Shown: positions 45,557 to 57,262, counted from the first letter of the stretch. The stretch is 64,000 nucleotides of DNA from Antilocapra americana (GCA_007570785.1 ML664183.1:18151368-18215367); one strand, 5' to 3'. A program made the numbers and translations. Notes: generated by a model from the sequence alone, not told the origin.

Positions 45557-46491
45557 TACACACAGTTTTAACATAGGGCTTTCACATCTAAAACATAAAG
45601 GGCATTGTGAAATTTCTGGACTAGGGTCTTGAGTTTAAACAAATTTATAATTAGACAATTTATTTGTTTATATTATTAATATAATTTGTAAACATTTTTC
45701 TCATTTGGTATGTGTAGACCCAAAGTTAAATGGTAAAATCATCAAGAATATAAGAAGTTTGAGGAAGGAAAAATGAACAAGAAAGGATTTGTGGGTATAA
45801 TGATGGAAAAAATACTCTTTGGAAAATAACTTGATTGTTTTAGAAAGCATGATAAACATACTAGCAAATTGGAGTTTGGCCAGCTGGTCTGTGGAAATAT
45901 TTTAAAATAGAATTTGTGTTCTTAGCTAAAATCTCAGCTCACACCCTCTCTAACCTTGCAAAAAGAAACCAGCTCTTAAATAGCTTCTGTAACCCAGAAA
46001 CCAGAAGTAAATCATAGAAATATTGGAACATATACAAGTAATACAGAAATAAAACAGATTTCATGAGAGATTTTTTTTCAAGAAAATATAAAAAATAGTA
46101 AGGGGCTAATTTTAATACCTTCTGACCTTAACAAGTACATATAAAAGTTCAAATCGGTGCTTCCCAGATATTCCTTTTATAGAACGGTATGGGTAAGGAG
46201 GTTGTGAAAAGCACACTTGGCCAAATGAATAAATAGAGGCATTAGGCATTTAGTTTTTTTGCACATTTGGATAATGCGTGAAAATATTTCCAACTTTAAA
46301 GCTATCTTTTCACCTTCCTCTGTGTTGAGACTGAGCGTGAATGTGATGCCTTGATGGTGACACACAAGGGCTGGCTGGGTCCATTGTGGAGAGATGAGAA
46401 GCTGAGAGTGAGATTCTCACATCCTTTTCCTACCTCTCTATAATGAAGGGGTTTGGTGTTTTCATCGCTGTAAAGTAGTTAAGAGAGGGGA
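45557..46491. other. No gene; AT-rich unique sequence
   Basis: Nothing recognised. Confidence 0.5.
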
Positions 46492-46720
46492 CGTGACATA
46501 GTGGCTGAGAATGAAATGCCAAAATGAGACGAACTTGGATTTGACTTCTGGTTCTGTGATTTTTCTGGTGTAAAATCTTGAGCAGGTAATTTACCACTGA
46601 AGAGCCTCAGTTCTCTTGTGGACAAGTGGGATAATAGTGCCTGCCTCCTAAGGCTGGTATGATAGTTAAATCTGTTTGTTCTTGAAAAGCATGTAACACA
46701 AGCCTGTAGTGTAGAAAGTT
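46492..46720 (+). mobile_element. MIR SINE, nearly complete
   Basis: CATAGTGGCTGAGAATGAAA, TTGGATTTGACTTCTGGTTC, CTTGAGCAGGTAATTTACCA, GAGCCTCAGTTCTCTTGTGG and GGATAATAGTGCCTGCCTCC in MIR order, then a GCATGTAACACAAGCC tail. Confidence 0.88.
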
Positions 46721-47704
46721 TCAGAAAATGTTGGCTCTTAGTAACGGAAGACCTAAGGAAGGTGAAGAATGTGTTTCTGAGCCCACCACGTACCTGGCCC
46801 CCAGTCTGCTCTCTGAGCAGGTTTTATATGTGATGCTATTACAAACATCACTGTTGATATATAAAAGACCCTCACTTGCCTGTCATATCACAGGGGTTCA
46901 ATACCGTCTGCTGAACAAATATATCACTTTTTACATCTCAGGTCATCTCCTCCAATGCGTAACATTTATTGATTCTCAGTTTTCTAGTCTAATGAGTCCA
47001 ACACACCCAAATTACTACATTGCTTTCTTATAGCTATATATTGCTTTTTGAGATTTCTTCTTCTCAAGCAGCCCTCCTCTATCAATTATGCCTGATAAAA
47101 TGTTACTGGTTCTTCAAGGGCCTTCTCAAATGCCCCTTCCTACACTGTAGACTTTGTGGCCTCATGGTGCTATGCACTTTAAATATATCTTGTTTTATTC
47201 ACCTTTAACACAACCATCTTGCTGCTGAAGCCAGGAATTCTTTCAAATCCATGTCCTCTTCAGTGAGTAAGAAAATGTTTTCACACAAACATTCAGTATA
47301 TATTTAAGTGAAAAAGTACCTTTACATAACTTAAAGTGATGAAGGATCAGATAAATATCAAAGGAAATATCATCATGAACATCAGGAGATAATTTCTTTG
47401 TATAGCCTGGATGGAAAATGCCAGATTGGCCCTGGTAGTAAGTCGAAGGAGACTACCTGCTTAAAGGGCTGAAAGGTTGGGACAATGAAAGAACTGACCT
47501 CTTAGGGATATAAGGAGAGGATTCTGAATCATGATAGCTTTGGGGTGGACCACAATTAGGCTATTCTAGAAGAATATTTAAATAAGAGTTTATATAAGTC
47601 TTTTCTATGTCTGGCCCACCAGAGATTCTTAGTAATTCTTCCATAGTAATTCCATCTGTAGTAATTCTTACTTCTGTGGCTATATTATTTAATTAACTAA
47701 TATT
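46721..47704. other. No gene; unique sequence with chance ORF
   Basis: A 101-codon plus-strand frame at 46728-47033 has no recognisable domain and no splice or promoter context that I can see. Confidence 0.5.
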
Positions 47705-47856
47705 GTTAACATCTATTGAAAATTTACCACGTGTCACTCACTGATCTGGGGTCTTTACATGTGTTTTTTCTTTCCTTTTTAATTTTTTTTTTCACTACAA
47801 CCTCACAAAGACGGTATTGCTTGGATTCTGATTTTACATAAGAAGAAACAGGTTCA
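47705..47856 (-). mobile_element. MIR SINE, split by L1 (left part)
   Basis: Minus-strand MIR: CATCTATTGAAAATTTACCA, CACTACAACCTCACAAAGAC, GATTTTACATAAGAAGAAAC. It stops at GGTTCA (47856), where an L1 enters. Confidence 0.8.
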
Positions 47857-48299
47857 TGCAGCAGCATGGCTGGAGCTAGAGACTATCATCATACTAAGTG
47901 AAATAAGTCAGGAAGCGAAAGACAAATACCACATGATGTCACTTATATGTGGAATCTAAAATATACACAAATGAACTTATTTATGATACAGACTCACAGA
48001 CATGGAAAATAGACTGGTGGTTGCCAAGGGGAAAGCAAGGTGGGGAGTTTGTGATTAGCAGCTGCAAACTATTTTATATAGAATGGACAAATAGTAAGGT
48101 CCTACTGTATAGCACAGGGAACTATATTCAAAGTCCTGTGATGAATTACAATGGAAAGGAATTCATTTTTGAAAATGAAAAACAGTATGTATGTGTGTGT
48201 ATATATATATATATATGACTGAATCACTTTGTGGTACAGCAGAAATTAATACAACGTTGTAAATCAAATATGCTTGAATAAAATAAATTTTAAAAAGAA
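47857..48299 (+). mobile_element. L1 3' UTR inserted in MIR
   Basis: TGCAGCAGCATGGCTGGAGC, TATGTGGAATCTAAAATATA, CCTACTGTATAGCACAGGGA, GGTACAGCAGAAATTAATAC and AACGTTGTAAATCAAATATG to an A-rich tail. The insertion duplicated about 14 bases of MIR (AAGAAACAGGTTCA at 47843-47856; AGAAATAGAGGTTCA at 48300-48314). Confidence 0.9.
48184..48216 (+). repeat. (GTAT)/(GT)/(AT) microsatellite in L1 3' UTR
   Basis: GTATGTATGTGTGTGTATAT then AT units to 48216; expansion of the AT-rich part of an L1 3' UTR. Confidence 0.9.
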
Positions 48300-48401
48300 A
48301 GAAATAGAGGTTCAGGCAAGTTTCACCTAAGTTCACAGAGCTAGTAAATGGCACAGTCAGAATCTGAATCCAAATCTGTTTGATACCAGAACCACATTCT
48401 T
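48300..48401 (-). mobile_element. MIR SINE, split by L1 (right part)
   Basis: TTCACCTAAGTTCACAGAGC, TAGTAAATGGCACAGTCAGA, TTTGATACCAGAACCACATT continue the MIR begun at 47705. Confidence 0.85.
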
Positions 48402-48611
48402 CATTCATAGGCTGAATACTTTAAAAATAAATAAAAACACCTCCCACCCCCATGGACAATGACCATGGCACAGGCAGGTGTAGAAGTAGCTCATTATTCT
48501 GGTCACAAGAAAGTACCACCTCCAACTACTGACTTCTCTTAGGGAATCATTGAACATCCGAGCTGGGGAAGATGTTAGCAAGCATTTATGACAGCTCATG
48601 CTGTTTTCATG

Positions 48612-48810
48612 TTGCTTCCCTTGTGGTTCAGCTGGTAAAGAATCCGCCTGCAATATGGGAGACCTGGGTTCAATCCCAGGTTGGGAAGATCCCCTGGAGA
48701 AGGGAAAGGCTACCCACTCCAGTATTCTGGCCTGGAGAATTCCATGGACTGTAGAGTCCATGGGGTCGCAAAAAGTCAGATACGACTAAGTGACTTTCAC
48801 TTCACTTCTC
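48612..48810 (+). mobile_element. Bov-tA SINE
   Basis: TTGCTTCCCTTGTGGTTCAG head, GGAAAGGCTACCCACTCCAG, TGGGGTCGCAAAAAGTCAGA, and a GACTTTCACTTCACTTC tail. Very well conserved, hence young. Confidence 0.95.
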
Positions 48811-49889
48811 TTTATGTTGTTTTAGAAGAAGTAGTTGAAGACCAGGGAGATGAAGTTTTCCGCTTAAGATCAGTGAGTTAGTGGCAAAATTGGGACCAGA
48901 ATTCCATTCTCCTTCCAGTATACCCACGTAGTTTCTCATGATGCTGGAATAAAAAGCTTTACAGAGTAGTCTTGCCAATCCAAACCTATAAAGTGACAAT
49001 GACTGTCAGAGTCTACATATCAGATGTTGTTTTAGGTTGCAGGTGTTATTCTCTTACTCTTTCTGCCAGATCCTCTCTTTTTTAGACATCACAGCCCAGT
49101 CTGATAACCTGTAGTGTCAGATGCAGAGAAAAACGATTCTTCCCTCTCCCAACTGCATGCACATCCCAAACTTGAGGAATTTATGTCTGAGCTTATGAAA
49201 ATGCCCTTAAAAACCAACTGTTCAGTCGTCCGAAGTTGGCTTTCTAAACAGCATTACTTGCATGAGCTACACTCAAAACCCTGGATCCCCCGATCCACAT
49301 CATTGCCAGCGGAAAATAGTTTTTTCCCCTCTGTGCCAAAGATGAAAGAAACAAAAGAGAAGAAAAAAAAATTCAGTGGATAATACAGTAGTTTGGCTTG
49401 AAATGAAAAGACTGCTGAAATAGTTGAAAGCTCTGGGAACTGAAATTCGGATAGAATAATAGCTGTGTATTGTGATGGGGAAAGAAAGAGGAAGTGTCCC
49501 TGTGTGTAAATGACTGGATAAAGAGTTCTTTAATGAATACACAGAGGAACAAGGACATGGTGTTGGGAGAAGAGCCGGATAACCCAGTGCAAGTGTCAGA
49601 GGCCTGGAGGAAATGTGTCAAAGGCTGAAATTGCACGAGAGAAGAAAAGCTTTATAACTATGTTATGAGAACAAGATGATAGGAGATGAAAGGATGGTTC
49701 TACCAGAAGGTCCTTTTAGAAAAAAGTCACGCTTTACTTGTCTTCCCTCAACACGTGACAGTTTCCCTGTCAGAGGAGGTAAATAATATTAGTTTGGATA
49801 GGATCTAATCCTAGTGAGTGAAACTGAAGCCCAAGGATATGAGGAAATTTAAAAACACCACATTGGTGCTTCAGATTCAATTCTGCGAA
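48811..49889. other. No gene; unique sequence with chance ORF
   Basis: An 89-codon plus-strand frame (49114-49383) is lysine-rich at its end and has no domain I recognise. Minus-strand frames overlap it. Confidence 0.45.
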
Positions 49890-50040
49890 TGGTTGTAAAG
49901 CGCTGACATTTTGCTCAGTGCCAGGTATGTCAAGATGAATAAGACACACTCCCTGCCCTCAAGGGTTCACAGTCTAGGGCGTAAAACAAGCACGACACAA
50001 GCTAATTATATAACAGGATGATAAATGCAATATTATATTG
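49890..50040 (+). mobile_element. L2 LINE fragment
   Basis: CTCAGTGCCAGGTATGTCAA, CACTCCCTGCCCTCAAGGGT, TCACAGTCTAGGGCGTAAAA and GGATGATAAATGCAATA keep L2 order. Confidence 0.65.
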
Positions 50041-50228
50041 ATTTCTGGTTACTTTGTAGGGCTTGAAAAATGGGAGAGGAATAAAGAGATTAATTGGCCC
50101 AGGGTGATGATTTTTAAAAAGAAACTCATTTACCTGATATATAGATAAATTAGGTTAGTGGTTTGATTCCCATCATGAGCAATAGCCTGGAATCAGGTCA
50201 TGAAAACCTATGTGTGTCTATGTGCACG

Positions 50229-50402
50229 CATGCGCTGTGTTGCTCGGTAGTGCCTCACTCTTTGTTGCCCCATGGACTGTGGCTTGATTTCTGTCCATGG
50301 GATTTTTCAGGCCAGAATACTGGAGTAGATTGCCATTTCCTCCACCAGGGGATCTTCCTTTCCCAGGGCTCAAACCTGTGTCTTCCGCATCTTCTGGATT
50401 GT
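50229..50402 (-). mobile_element. Bov-tA SINE, head missing
   Basis: CATGCGCTGTGTTGCTCGGT to GTGTCTTCCGCATCTTCTGG. A short deletion lies after CCATGGACTGTGGC. The head terminus is lost. Confidence 0.9.
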
Positions 50403-50594
50403 TGACAATACAAATTACAGATGAGTCTAAGAATTATTGTGGATTTACCAAGGAAGACTAGACTAATGCAATTTCATTTCCATTTTAAAAAAGCAAATTA
50501 GATTGGGAGGCTAGAAACACAGTGCAGGCATGCATACCATATACTTCATCTCATATGCTGGTTTTCTCTTGAGTATTTGACCAGGTCTTCTGTA

Positions 50595-51382
50595 ACACAC
50601 TTGTTGAATAAGAAGTCCATGGACATGATGCTAATACACTGAGATGGACTTGGAAATGCCAGTGAATTGGTAGAGGTGAGTCAGAAGGGAGGCTTCTGGC
50701 TGTGGAGTATAGATTCTTTACTGTGATGTGGCTGTGGTGATCCCCTCACTCATGACTTGGATGGTGTGTCAGTAAGGGACTCCTCAGGGAACGAAGAACA
50801 GATTTAGGCAGGACAGTTTAAGCTGAATTTAATAAAGGGATGACAAGCAGGCACATTTTAAGGGAACTAATAAGGGATAGTGCAGAGTCTCACCACTAGT
50901 CTGAGATGCTGAGGATAAAGATAAGACCATGGAACCCACAGTGAGGCCATAGTAGCAAGCAGAAGGCTCCTGCTCCAGGCAGAACTTTGGATTACTCTTT
51001 CCTTGCATTGCACGTGACCTGCTTATTGGTCCCTGCCCTGTTTTCCTGCAGACACTTAGCCACTCTGCCTAGTTCTTCCTCTTCCCTGGACTCATTGTCT
51101 CTGCAGGAACCGGCAGAAGTCATGTGCTCCTCTGCTTATCAGCTATTTCCTGTCCTTGATTTATTGCTTGTGAAGCCCTTAATTAGTCAGATCTTTCCTG
51201 ATGTTCTATAATTGTGACAAGGGCAGTTTTGATCCCCATCATGCCTGTGAGCATTTGGCAGTGTGTCTTCTGATACACCTGTGAACAAGGAGAAATCTGA
51301 GCCTGATGCTATTACTTGAATGGACTTGAATGGGCTTAAAAATGCTAATTTAGTGGTAGATATCAATAGATAGGGCTCCTGG
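50595..51382. other. Unassigned sequence bounded by a diverged direct repeat
   Basis: A stretch of about 100 bases at 50595-50700 recurs in the same orientation, with indels, at 51273-51382 (both contain GATGCTA(A/T)TAC, ATGGACTTG and (A/T)(T/G)TGGTAGA). The DNA between has TTTAATAAAGGG at about 50830 and no gene. It could be an old LTR-flanked or duplicated segment. Not recognised. Confidence 0.45.
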
Positions 51383-52186
51383 GGAAGTAACGATGAGATT
51401 GCACTTGGAGGAGACTACTGTCTGAATTTTTGTGTTAGCCTCTCCTGTCTTCCTGGTAAATTTCTAAAGGTTTTCTTTCTACTGCTTTGGTAAATAAATT
51501 ATTCTGAAAACACAGGCCATCAAGATATGCATAATTGTTCCCAAACAAATGTAAGTTTTGCAAGCATTTTTTTAAACAGTCACATCTTTCTTGGGCCAGT
51601 ATTCAAGTAACATTTTTCTTATTTGAGGATACACGAACACACAATTGGTAAAAATTTTCTCTAAAAGAGAAAAGTACATATTTGTAAAATGTATCATAGG
51701 TACTTCTATAACAAATAATACTTATGGGGCTAATCAAGACTTGTTAGCAAATTTAATGAGACTTTCAATGTTTTATATGTCAGACTCAAATGAAGAAAAC
51801 AAACCATTTGAATTTGATCTAGGAACATCCCCTTTCTTCCATTTTCACTATTTGTATTGCCAACGTGAATCTGAGCTAATAATTTGTTACAGGTAGACTG
51901 AAATTTTAATATCTGTCTTGAGTTCATTGTCCTTTCTTATGGGATATGCAAAATAGATTATGTTTATTTATAGGTTACTCAGGTTTGTTCTTTCTGTCTG
52001 CCTGCCTCCCTTACCCTTCTGTCTCTCTGCCCATTCCCCTTGCTGTGGGAGGAGGGGGATCTCTGTTTCAAAGAATCAAAAGACCACTTTAAATTTCTCT
52101 TTACCTCAAGATGTCCTAAAGGACCCTTCTGGGGTTGAAACACTGTAAGGTTCCCTTACTCTTTTGTTGGTTTTAAACTTACCTGT
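51383..52186. other. No gene; AT-rich unique sequence
   Basis: Overlapping frames on both strands at 51645-51927; nothing recognised. Confidence 0.5.
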
Positions 52187-53184
52187 GATCAGAGAAATCT
52201 GTATGCAAGTCAAGAAGCAACAGTTAGAACTAACAGGGAATAACAGACTGGTTCCAAATTGGGAAAGGAGTACTTCAAGGCTGTATATTCTCACTCTGCT
52301 TATTGAAATTATATGCAGAGTACATATAATATGCAAAGTATCATGTGATATGCTGGGCTGGATGAAACACAACCTGGAATCAAAATTGCAGGGAGAAATA
52401 TCAATAAGTTCAGATATGCAGATGACACCACCCTTATGGCAGAAAGCGAAGAGGAACTAAAGAGCCTCTTGAAGAAAGTGAAAGAAGAGAGTGAAAAAGC
52501 TGTCTTAGGAGTCAACATTCAAAACACTAAGGTCGTGGCATCTGGTCCCATCATTTCATGGCAAATAGATGGAGAAACAATGGAAACAGTGACAGACTTT
52601 GCTTCCTTGGGCTCCAAAATCACTGCAGATGGTGACTGCATCCATGAAATTAAAAAATGCTTATTCCTTGGAAGGAAAGCCATGACCAAACTAGACAGCA
52701 TATTAAAAAGCAGAGACATTACTTTGCCGACAAAGGTCCATCTAGTTAAAGCTATGGTTTTTCCAGTAGTCATGTATAGATGTGAGAGTTGGACCATGAA
52801 GAAAACTGAGCACTGAAGAATTGATGCTTTTGAACTGTGATGTTGGAGAAGACCCTTGAGAGTCCCTTGGACTGCAAGGAGATCTAATCAGTCCATCCTA
52901 AAGGAAATCAGTCCTGAATATTCATTGGAAGGGCTGATGCTGAAGCTGAAGCTCCAATACTTTGGCCACTTGATGCGAAGAACTTGCTCACTGGAAAAGG
53001 CCCTGATGCTGGATAAGATTGAATGTGGGAGGAGAAGGGGACGACAGAGGATGAAGTGGTTGGATGGCATCACTGACTCAATGGACATGAGTTTGAGCAA
53101 GCTCTGGGAATTGATAATGGACAGGGAAGCCTGGCGTGCTGCAGTCCAAAGAGTTAGCACGGCTGAGTAGCTGAACTGAACTGA
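52187..53184 (+). mobile_element. BovB LINE, 3' third with reverse transcriptase YADD box
   Basis: About 1.0 kb from GATCAGAGAAATCTGTATGC to CTGAACTGAACTGAT. The reverse transcriptase catalytic box Y-A-D-D is encoded at 52415-52426, and the same frame stays open through 52816, so this is the longest BovB reading frame in the window. Upstream the frame is broken by a TGA near 52341 and a small insertion of repeated (ATATAATATGCAAAGTAT) sequence. Downstream the frame ends at TGA before the 3' block. The fragment lacks the endonuclease and most of the reverse transcriptase, so it is dead. Confidence 0.95.
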
Positions 53185-54074
53185 TATTTCAATTACTGAA
53201 AAAATAAATGACTTTACATTGTAGCACACTTGCCATGAAAACTTTCTGAAGATAAAAGATGATGTTACCCTTCTTTTACCAGAAATTGATATTTGACTGG
53301 ACATAATTTTTCTATTATGTCACTGTTTTATAACCACTTGCTGAAAAAAAAATGTCCAAGAGCACATCAAAGTGGCTTGAATTTGCCTTATCGTTTCTTT
53401 TCTATAACTGAGATCATATCTTTTTAACTGCATGGTTCACAGTGAAAGCAGCTTCCTTTGTGAACACTGGGACACATTCTGGAGCCTTTGGACACCAATT
53501 TAGACTGCCACCTTCCCTCCCCCACCAAGACAAGCAAACAGAACACGGAGAGGTGATTAGAATTTTACTCCCCCATTCACAGACCTTCAGCTTTCCCCGT
53601 CTCCTTAGCTTCCCTTTGCTTAGCAACAGGAATGTGGCAAACACTGGATTGCTAACAGATTCTTTTTATTTCTCACATTGAAAAGAAGAACTTAGGGTAT
53701 AAGAGCCAATAAAGCATCACACATTTCACGTGGGCTTCCCATTAGAATTTTATATGCTGAATACAGGGAGTTTCTGGGGCCACAATATTGTCACAGTTTT
53801 TCTGGTTGCAATTGACTTAATCATATACCATCACCTGGGCCTCTCCTCCCCGGTGAATATAGCAGAAAGTCAACACCTAAGAAAGTGCCAATGCATGTTT
53901 CAAATACATGTCTGCCCTCTTTTCTCCCCTGGGTACTATTTTTAGAAATTTAAGTCATCTAGGTCAGGAATTAAGGCTGTCCTTGTAATAGTAGTTCAAA
54001 GTAATTTAGAGGTATGCACATCGTCTTTATTCCTCTGTGAATGCTGAGCCTTTTTAAATTCAGCAAGTCAGTTC
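53185..54074. other. No gene; unique sequence
   Basis: Complementary frames overlap at 53414-53681 on opposite strands; no recognised domain. Confidence 0.5.
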
Positions 54075-54190
54075 AGCAGACTGGTTTCTCTCCTCTCAGC
54101 AAGGCATTGGGTTAGATACCCAGAGAGTAACATCAAGAAGAATCAAACCCTGCCTTCAAGAAGTGAAGTGGGCCTGTTTGTTTATATAGC
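54075..54190 (+). mobile_element. L2 LINE fragment
   Basis: CAAGGCATTGGGTTAGATAC, CAGAGAGTAACATCAAGAAG and CAAACCCTGCCTTCAAGAAG keep L2 order. Confidence 0.55.
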
Positions 54191-54890
54191 ATTAAGCAGG
54201 ATATAGTAGGTTTCCAATATCTGACCATTTTTGGCCTAAAAAGTAGCAGTTTCATATAATATAGCCTAATGATTTACTGTTGTTATGCCTAAAAGTCACT
54301 AAGCATTGAGGACCTTAAATATAAGTGGTTGAAATTCAGGATGGGCTTAAGAGGAATATATGATTTCAGTAAGTCCTTGAGACTTGTGTAGAATTAGATT
54401 CTCTATAAACTAACCACCTGTACTAGGCAGTAGGAAGCTGGACCAAAGCAATGGAAAGCAGAAAGTAAGTTTTACTTAGAAAATATCAAGCAGTCTGGAA
54501 TGACTGGCACAAATAATTCATGAACGGGGCAGTGGAGGACAGCTACAGCTCAGACAGTACATTGGTGTCAGAGAGCATTATTTTATCAGGCTAGAGGGAA
54601 GCATGAAGATGCTGAGGAAGGGAAAAACAAATTCAAAGCTACGTACCTACTTTTCCACTGGTCTTCAGATCTACCCTTGTGTGTTCCCTAGGCAAGGCTG
54701 ACTTTCTCTGGCACAGAAAATTAATATATACATGTAAGAGTATCTTTTAATGACTATTTTGAAATAAGTGTTAACATTAACAAAAGGAAGTCCACAGTGA
54801 AACTGAAAAAAAAATTTTTTTTTTTTTTGGATAGACATTAAAGCTGAAAAGGCTAGAGCAAAGGTCACATGCCTAGGGCATCCACACAGA
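54191..54890. other. No gene; AT-rich unique sequence
   Basis: Contains an A9/T14 run at 54807-54829, a perfect poly(A)-poly(T) palindrome. Confidence 0.5.
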
Positions 54891-55109
54891 CAGCATAAAG
54901 CAAACTACAACTCAAATTCAGCCAACTGCCTGTTTTTGTGAATAAAGTTTTATTCAAACACAGGCCCATTCATTTTCCTCTTGCCTGTGACTGCTTTCAT
55001 GCTGCACTGTGGTTGCAGAGCTGATTAGTTGTAATACACACAATATGACTGGTAAAGCATAAAATATTTTTCTGTTTAGCCCGTCACAGGAAAAGTTTGC
55101 TAATTCCTG
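54891..55109 (-). mobile_element. hAT-Charlie-type DNA transposon remnant
   Basis: GAATAAAGTTTTATTCAAAC, CACAGGCCCATTCATTTTCC, GACTGCTTTCATGCTGCACT, AAAGCATAAAATATTTTTCT and GAAAAGTTTGCTAATTCCTG are the words of a common nonautonomous hAT family with CAGGGGT(C/T)GGCAAAC ends. The ends here (GCATAAAGCAAACTAC and GTTTGCTAATTCCTG) are degraded. Subfamily is not assigned. Confidence 0.82.
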
Positions 55110-56084
55110 GCACTAAAAAAGAAAAAAAGATTGACTTGGTTAATCCATCATTTTCTACTTTGTTGACAGATTCTGAGAGAGGAAAATCAACAGTACAAGT
55201 ATGACAATAAATGATAACTGGTACCCTTGGCCTCAGGGTCGGTCATCAGTGAGAGAACTGGGGGCTGGTGATTTAGTGAGCACTTGATCACTGCTACTTA
55301 TACCAAGTTTCAAAACCTTTATTGATGCCTGATAGTCAAATCTTCCTAGATTACAAGAGAACCTAGACTTTGAGACATTTATATAATATGTCCCAGTTGT
55401 AAGATAGTGTCCACAAGCGTGGTGTAAAGTGTTTAGCCTTGGGAGTCAAAAACAATGTCTCTGTCGGGATTCAGGTTATGACTACACATTGTGGCTCTAG
55501 AAAAAGACATCATTATTAGAAGGAAGGGGTGAAAAGTTAGGGGAAATTAAGTGATACAGCAAGAAGATGGAGCAGTATATGATATGGATTCTCACACCCT
55601 CTGCAGGACTTGTGAACGAGAGCAGAGTTGAGGTCAGGAAGAGGAACGTACCTTGTTTATTCCTATCTGGCAAGTTTGCTTTAGAATACAATTCATTGTC
55701 AGGGCATTGGTGAAAAGATTCAAATATACAGACAGTGTTTTATTACTATGTTTATTAAACTAACATAGTTTAGTTTAGTCCTCTCACATGGGACTCTAAA
55801 GTGTGAGAAGAGAAATGAATTAACAGTGCAGCAGGAACTTAGCTATCTATGTTAAATCTGAAAATAAAGAAAAAGAGCAGATTAAGGAATAACATGGACA
55901 AAACATGTTTCTTGGTTTTCTTCACATGTATGTGAGAAGAAGAAAATATTCAAGGGACAAAGAGTCGATATTATTTTCAGTGAGATGTTAGATGTAAATA
56001 AATATCTCCTGAACTGTATACCCTTGACAATTAAATATGCACAGTAAAACTTGTTTGCTTTTTTAATGGAAGTTAATACCTTGT
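55110..56084. other. No gene; AT-rich unique sequence
   Basis: The minus-strand frame 55882-56220 (112 codons) overlaps the following L2 3' end and has no domain I recognise. Confidence 0.5.
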
Positions 56085-56185
56085 GGGCAGAACCTTGTTT
56101 AACTTGTTTACTCCCAAATCCTCTGGCCCCAGCACAATGCAGCCTTGCTGAATTTGCTGAATGAGTGGATATAGGAGTGAACGGA
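56085..56185 (+). mobile_element. L2 LINE 3' end
   Basis: CTTGTGGGCAGAACCTTGTT, TTTACTCCCAAATCCTCTGG, CCCCAGCACAATGCAGCC and TTTGCTGAATGAGTGGA are the L2 3' end, well preserved. Confidence 0.75.
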
Positions 56186-57071
56186 CAACTGGGGGCCTGC
56201 ACAGATCCTGTCTTGTACATTTCACTGTCTTCTGCTATGGCCTCTGTTTCTACTCTGATGATATTCTCTTCTCTCCTATAGCTCTGCTCTTCATTTTTTT
56301 CAAAGCAAAATTCTTTTTACAAGCAAATTGAATTTCTTTTTCAAAAATGTATTGAAAATATAAACCCAGAAACTGTCATTTCTTATTTTCTGTGTATGAT
56401 TGTTGTGCCTAGTAACTTGACTGTGTAAGGTAAATTACCATTTAATTGCTGTTTTTTTATTCAGACATATTTCTAGATGGTGCCTCGGATTCTAATAAGT
56501 GTCAGATTTTCCATTTGTATTTGCAAAACAATTTTTGTTCCTGAAGACAGAATAAATGAGAAGATGTGAATGTTTATTATACTAGTGACAGGGAACAGCA
56601 TATCATAAATTGCTACCTTTAACAAAGAGTGATACTAATTTATTGAACAGTGACGGTTGAGCATCTACTATGTGTGAAGCATCTGCTATTTGTTGATGAG
56701 TGCCTGAGACCAGTGGAGAAGTGTAAAGTGTTCTTAGTGTGATAGAATGACCTACCCTGGAAAAGCAGAGGCCTCTCCTGGAAATCAGTGAGTTCCTTAA
56801 AGCAGTCTTAGACTGTGATGGATGACTTGTCAGCTATTTTCTCACTGCTTACTGTAGGGGGCAAGGAAGTTTGCAGGAGTTTCTTTAACACGGTAATCAA
56901 GAACATACTTTTCCTACTCTCTGGAAGTTTATACATTTCTCAGCTTAGAAGAGCACTCTGCCTTTCTATTTGTGAAAAGTGACTGCAAAACTGCATCTGA
57001 GACAAAGTAGAACTTCAAGAGTGAATAGTGAAAGGATGGGAAATACATCTCATTTAGCAGATCGTTTAAGG
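56186..57071. other. No gene; unique sequence
   Basis: Faint MIR/L2-like words (GAGCATCTACTATGTGTGAA at about 56660), otherwise nothing. Confidence 0.5.
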
Positions 57072-57262
57072 CTGTTTGCTGGTGGTTCAGATTGTGGAGA
57101 GTCTGCCTGCAGTGCAGGAGACCTGGGTTGGGAAGATCCCCTGGAGAAGGGAGTGGCTACCCACTCCAGTATTCTTGCCGTGAACAGAGGAGCCTGGCGT
57201 GCTACATTCCCTAAGGTCCCAGAGAGTTAGACTCGACTGAGAGACTTTCACTTTTCACTTTC
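57072..57262 (+). mobile_element. Bov-tA SINE lacking the B-box
   Basis: GGCTGTTTGCTGGTGGTTCA head, GCCTGCAGTGCAGGAGACCT, then GGGTTGGGAAGATCCCCTGG directly. About 13 bases that carry the tRNA-type B box are missing, apparently by deletion between two CTGGGTT copies. Tail GAGAGACTTTCACTTTTCAC. Confidence 0.92.

Noticed and set aside
49114..49383. 89-codon ORF that looks acidic then lysine-rich
   Set aside because: No recognisable family, overlaps minus-strand frames, no promoter or splice context.
52436..52816. 126-codon ORF with reverse transcriptase similarity
   Set aside because: Part of a 5'-truncated BovB; lacks the endonuclease and most of the reverse transcriptase.
55882..56220. 112-codon minus-strand ORF
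   Set aside because: Its N-terminal half is antisense to an L2 3' end; the remainder is not recognisable.
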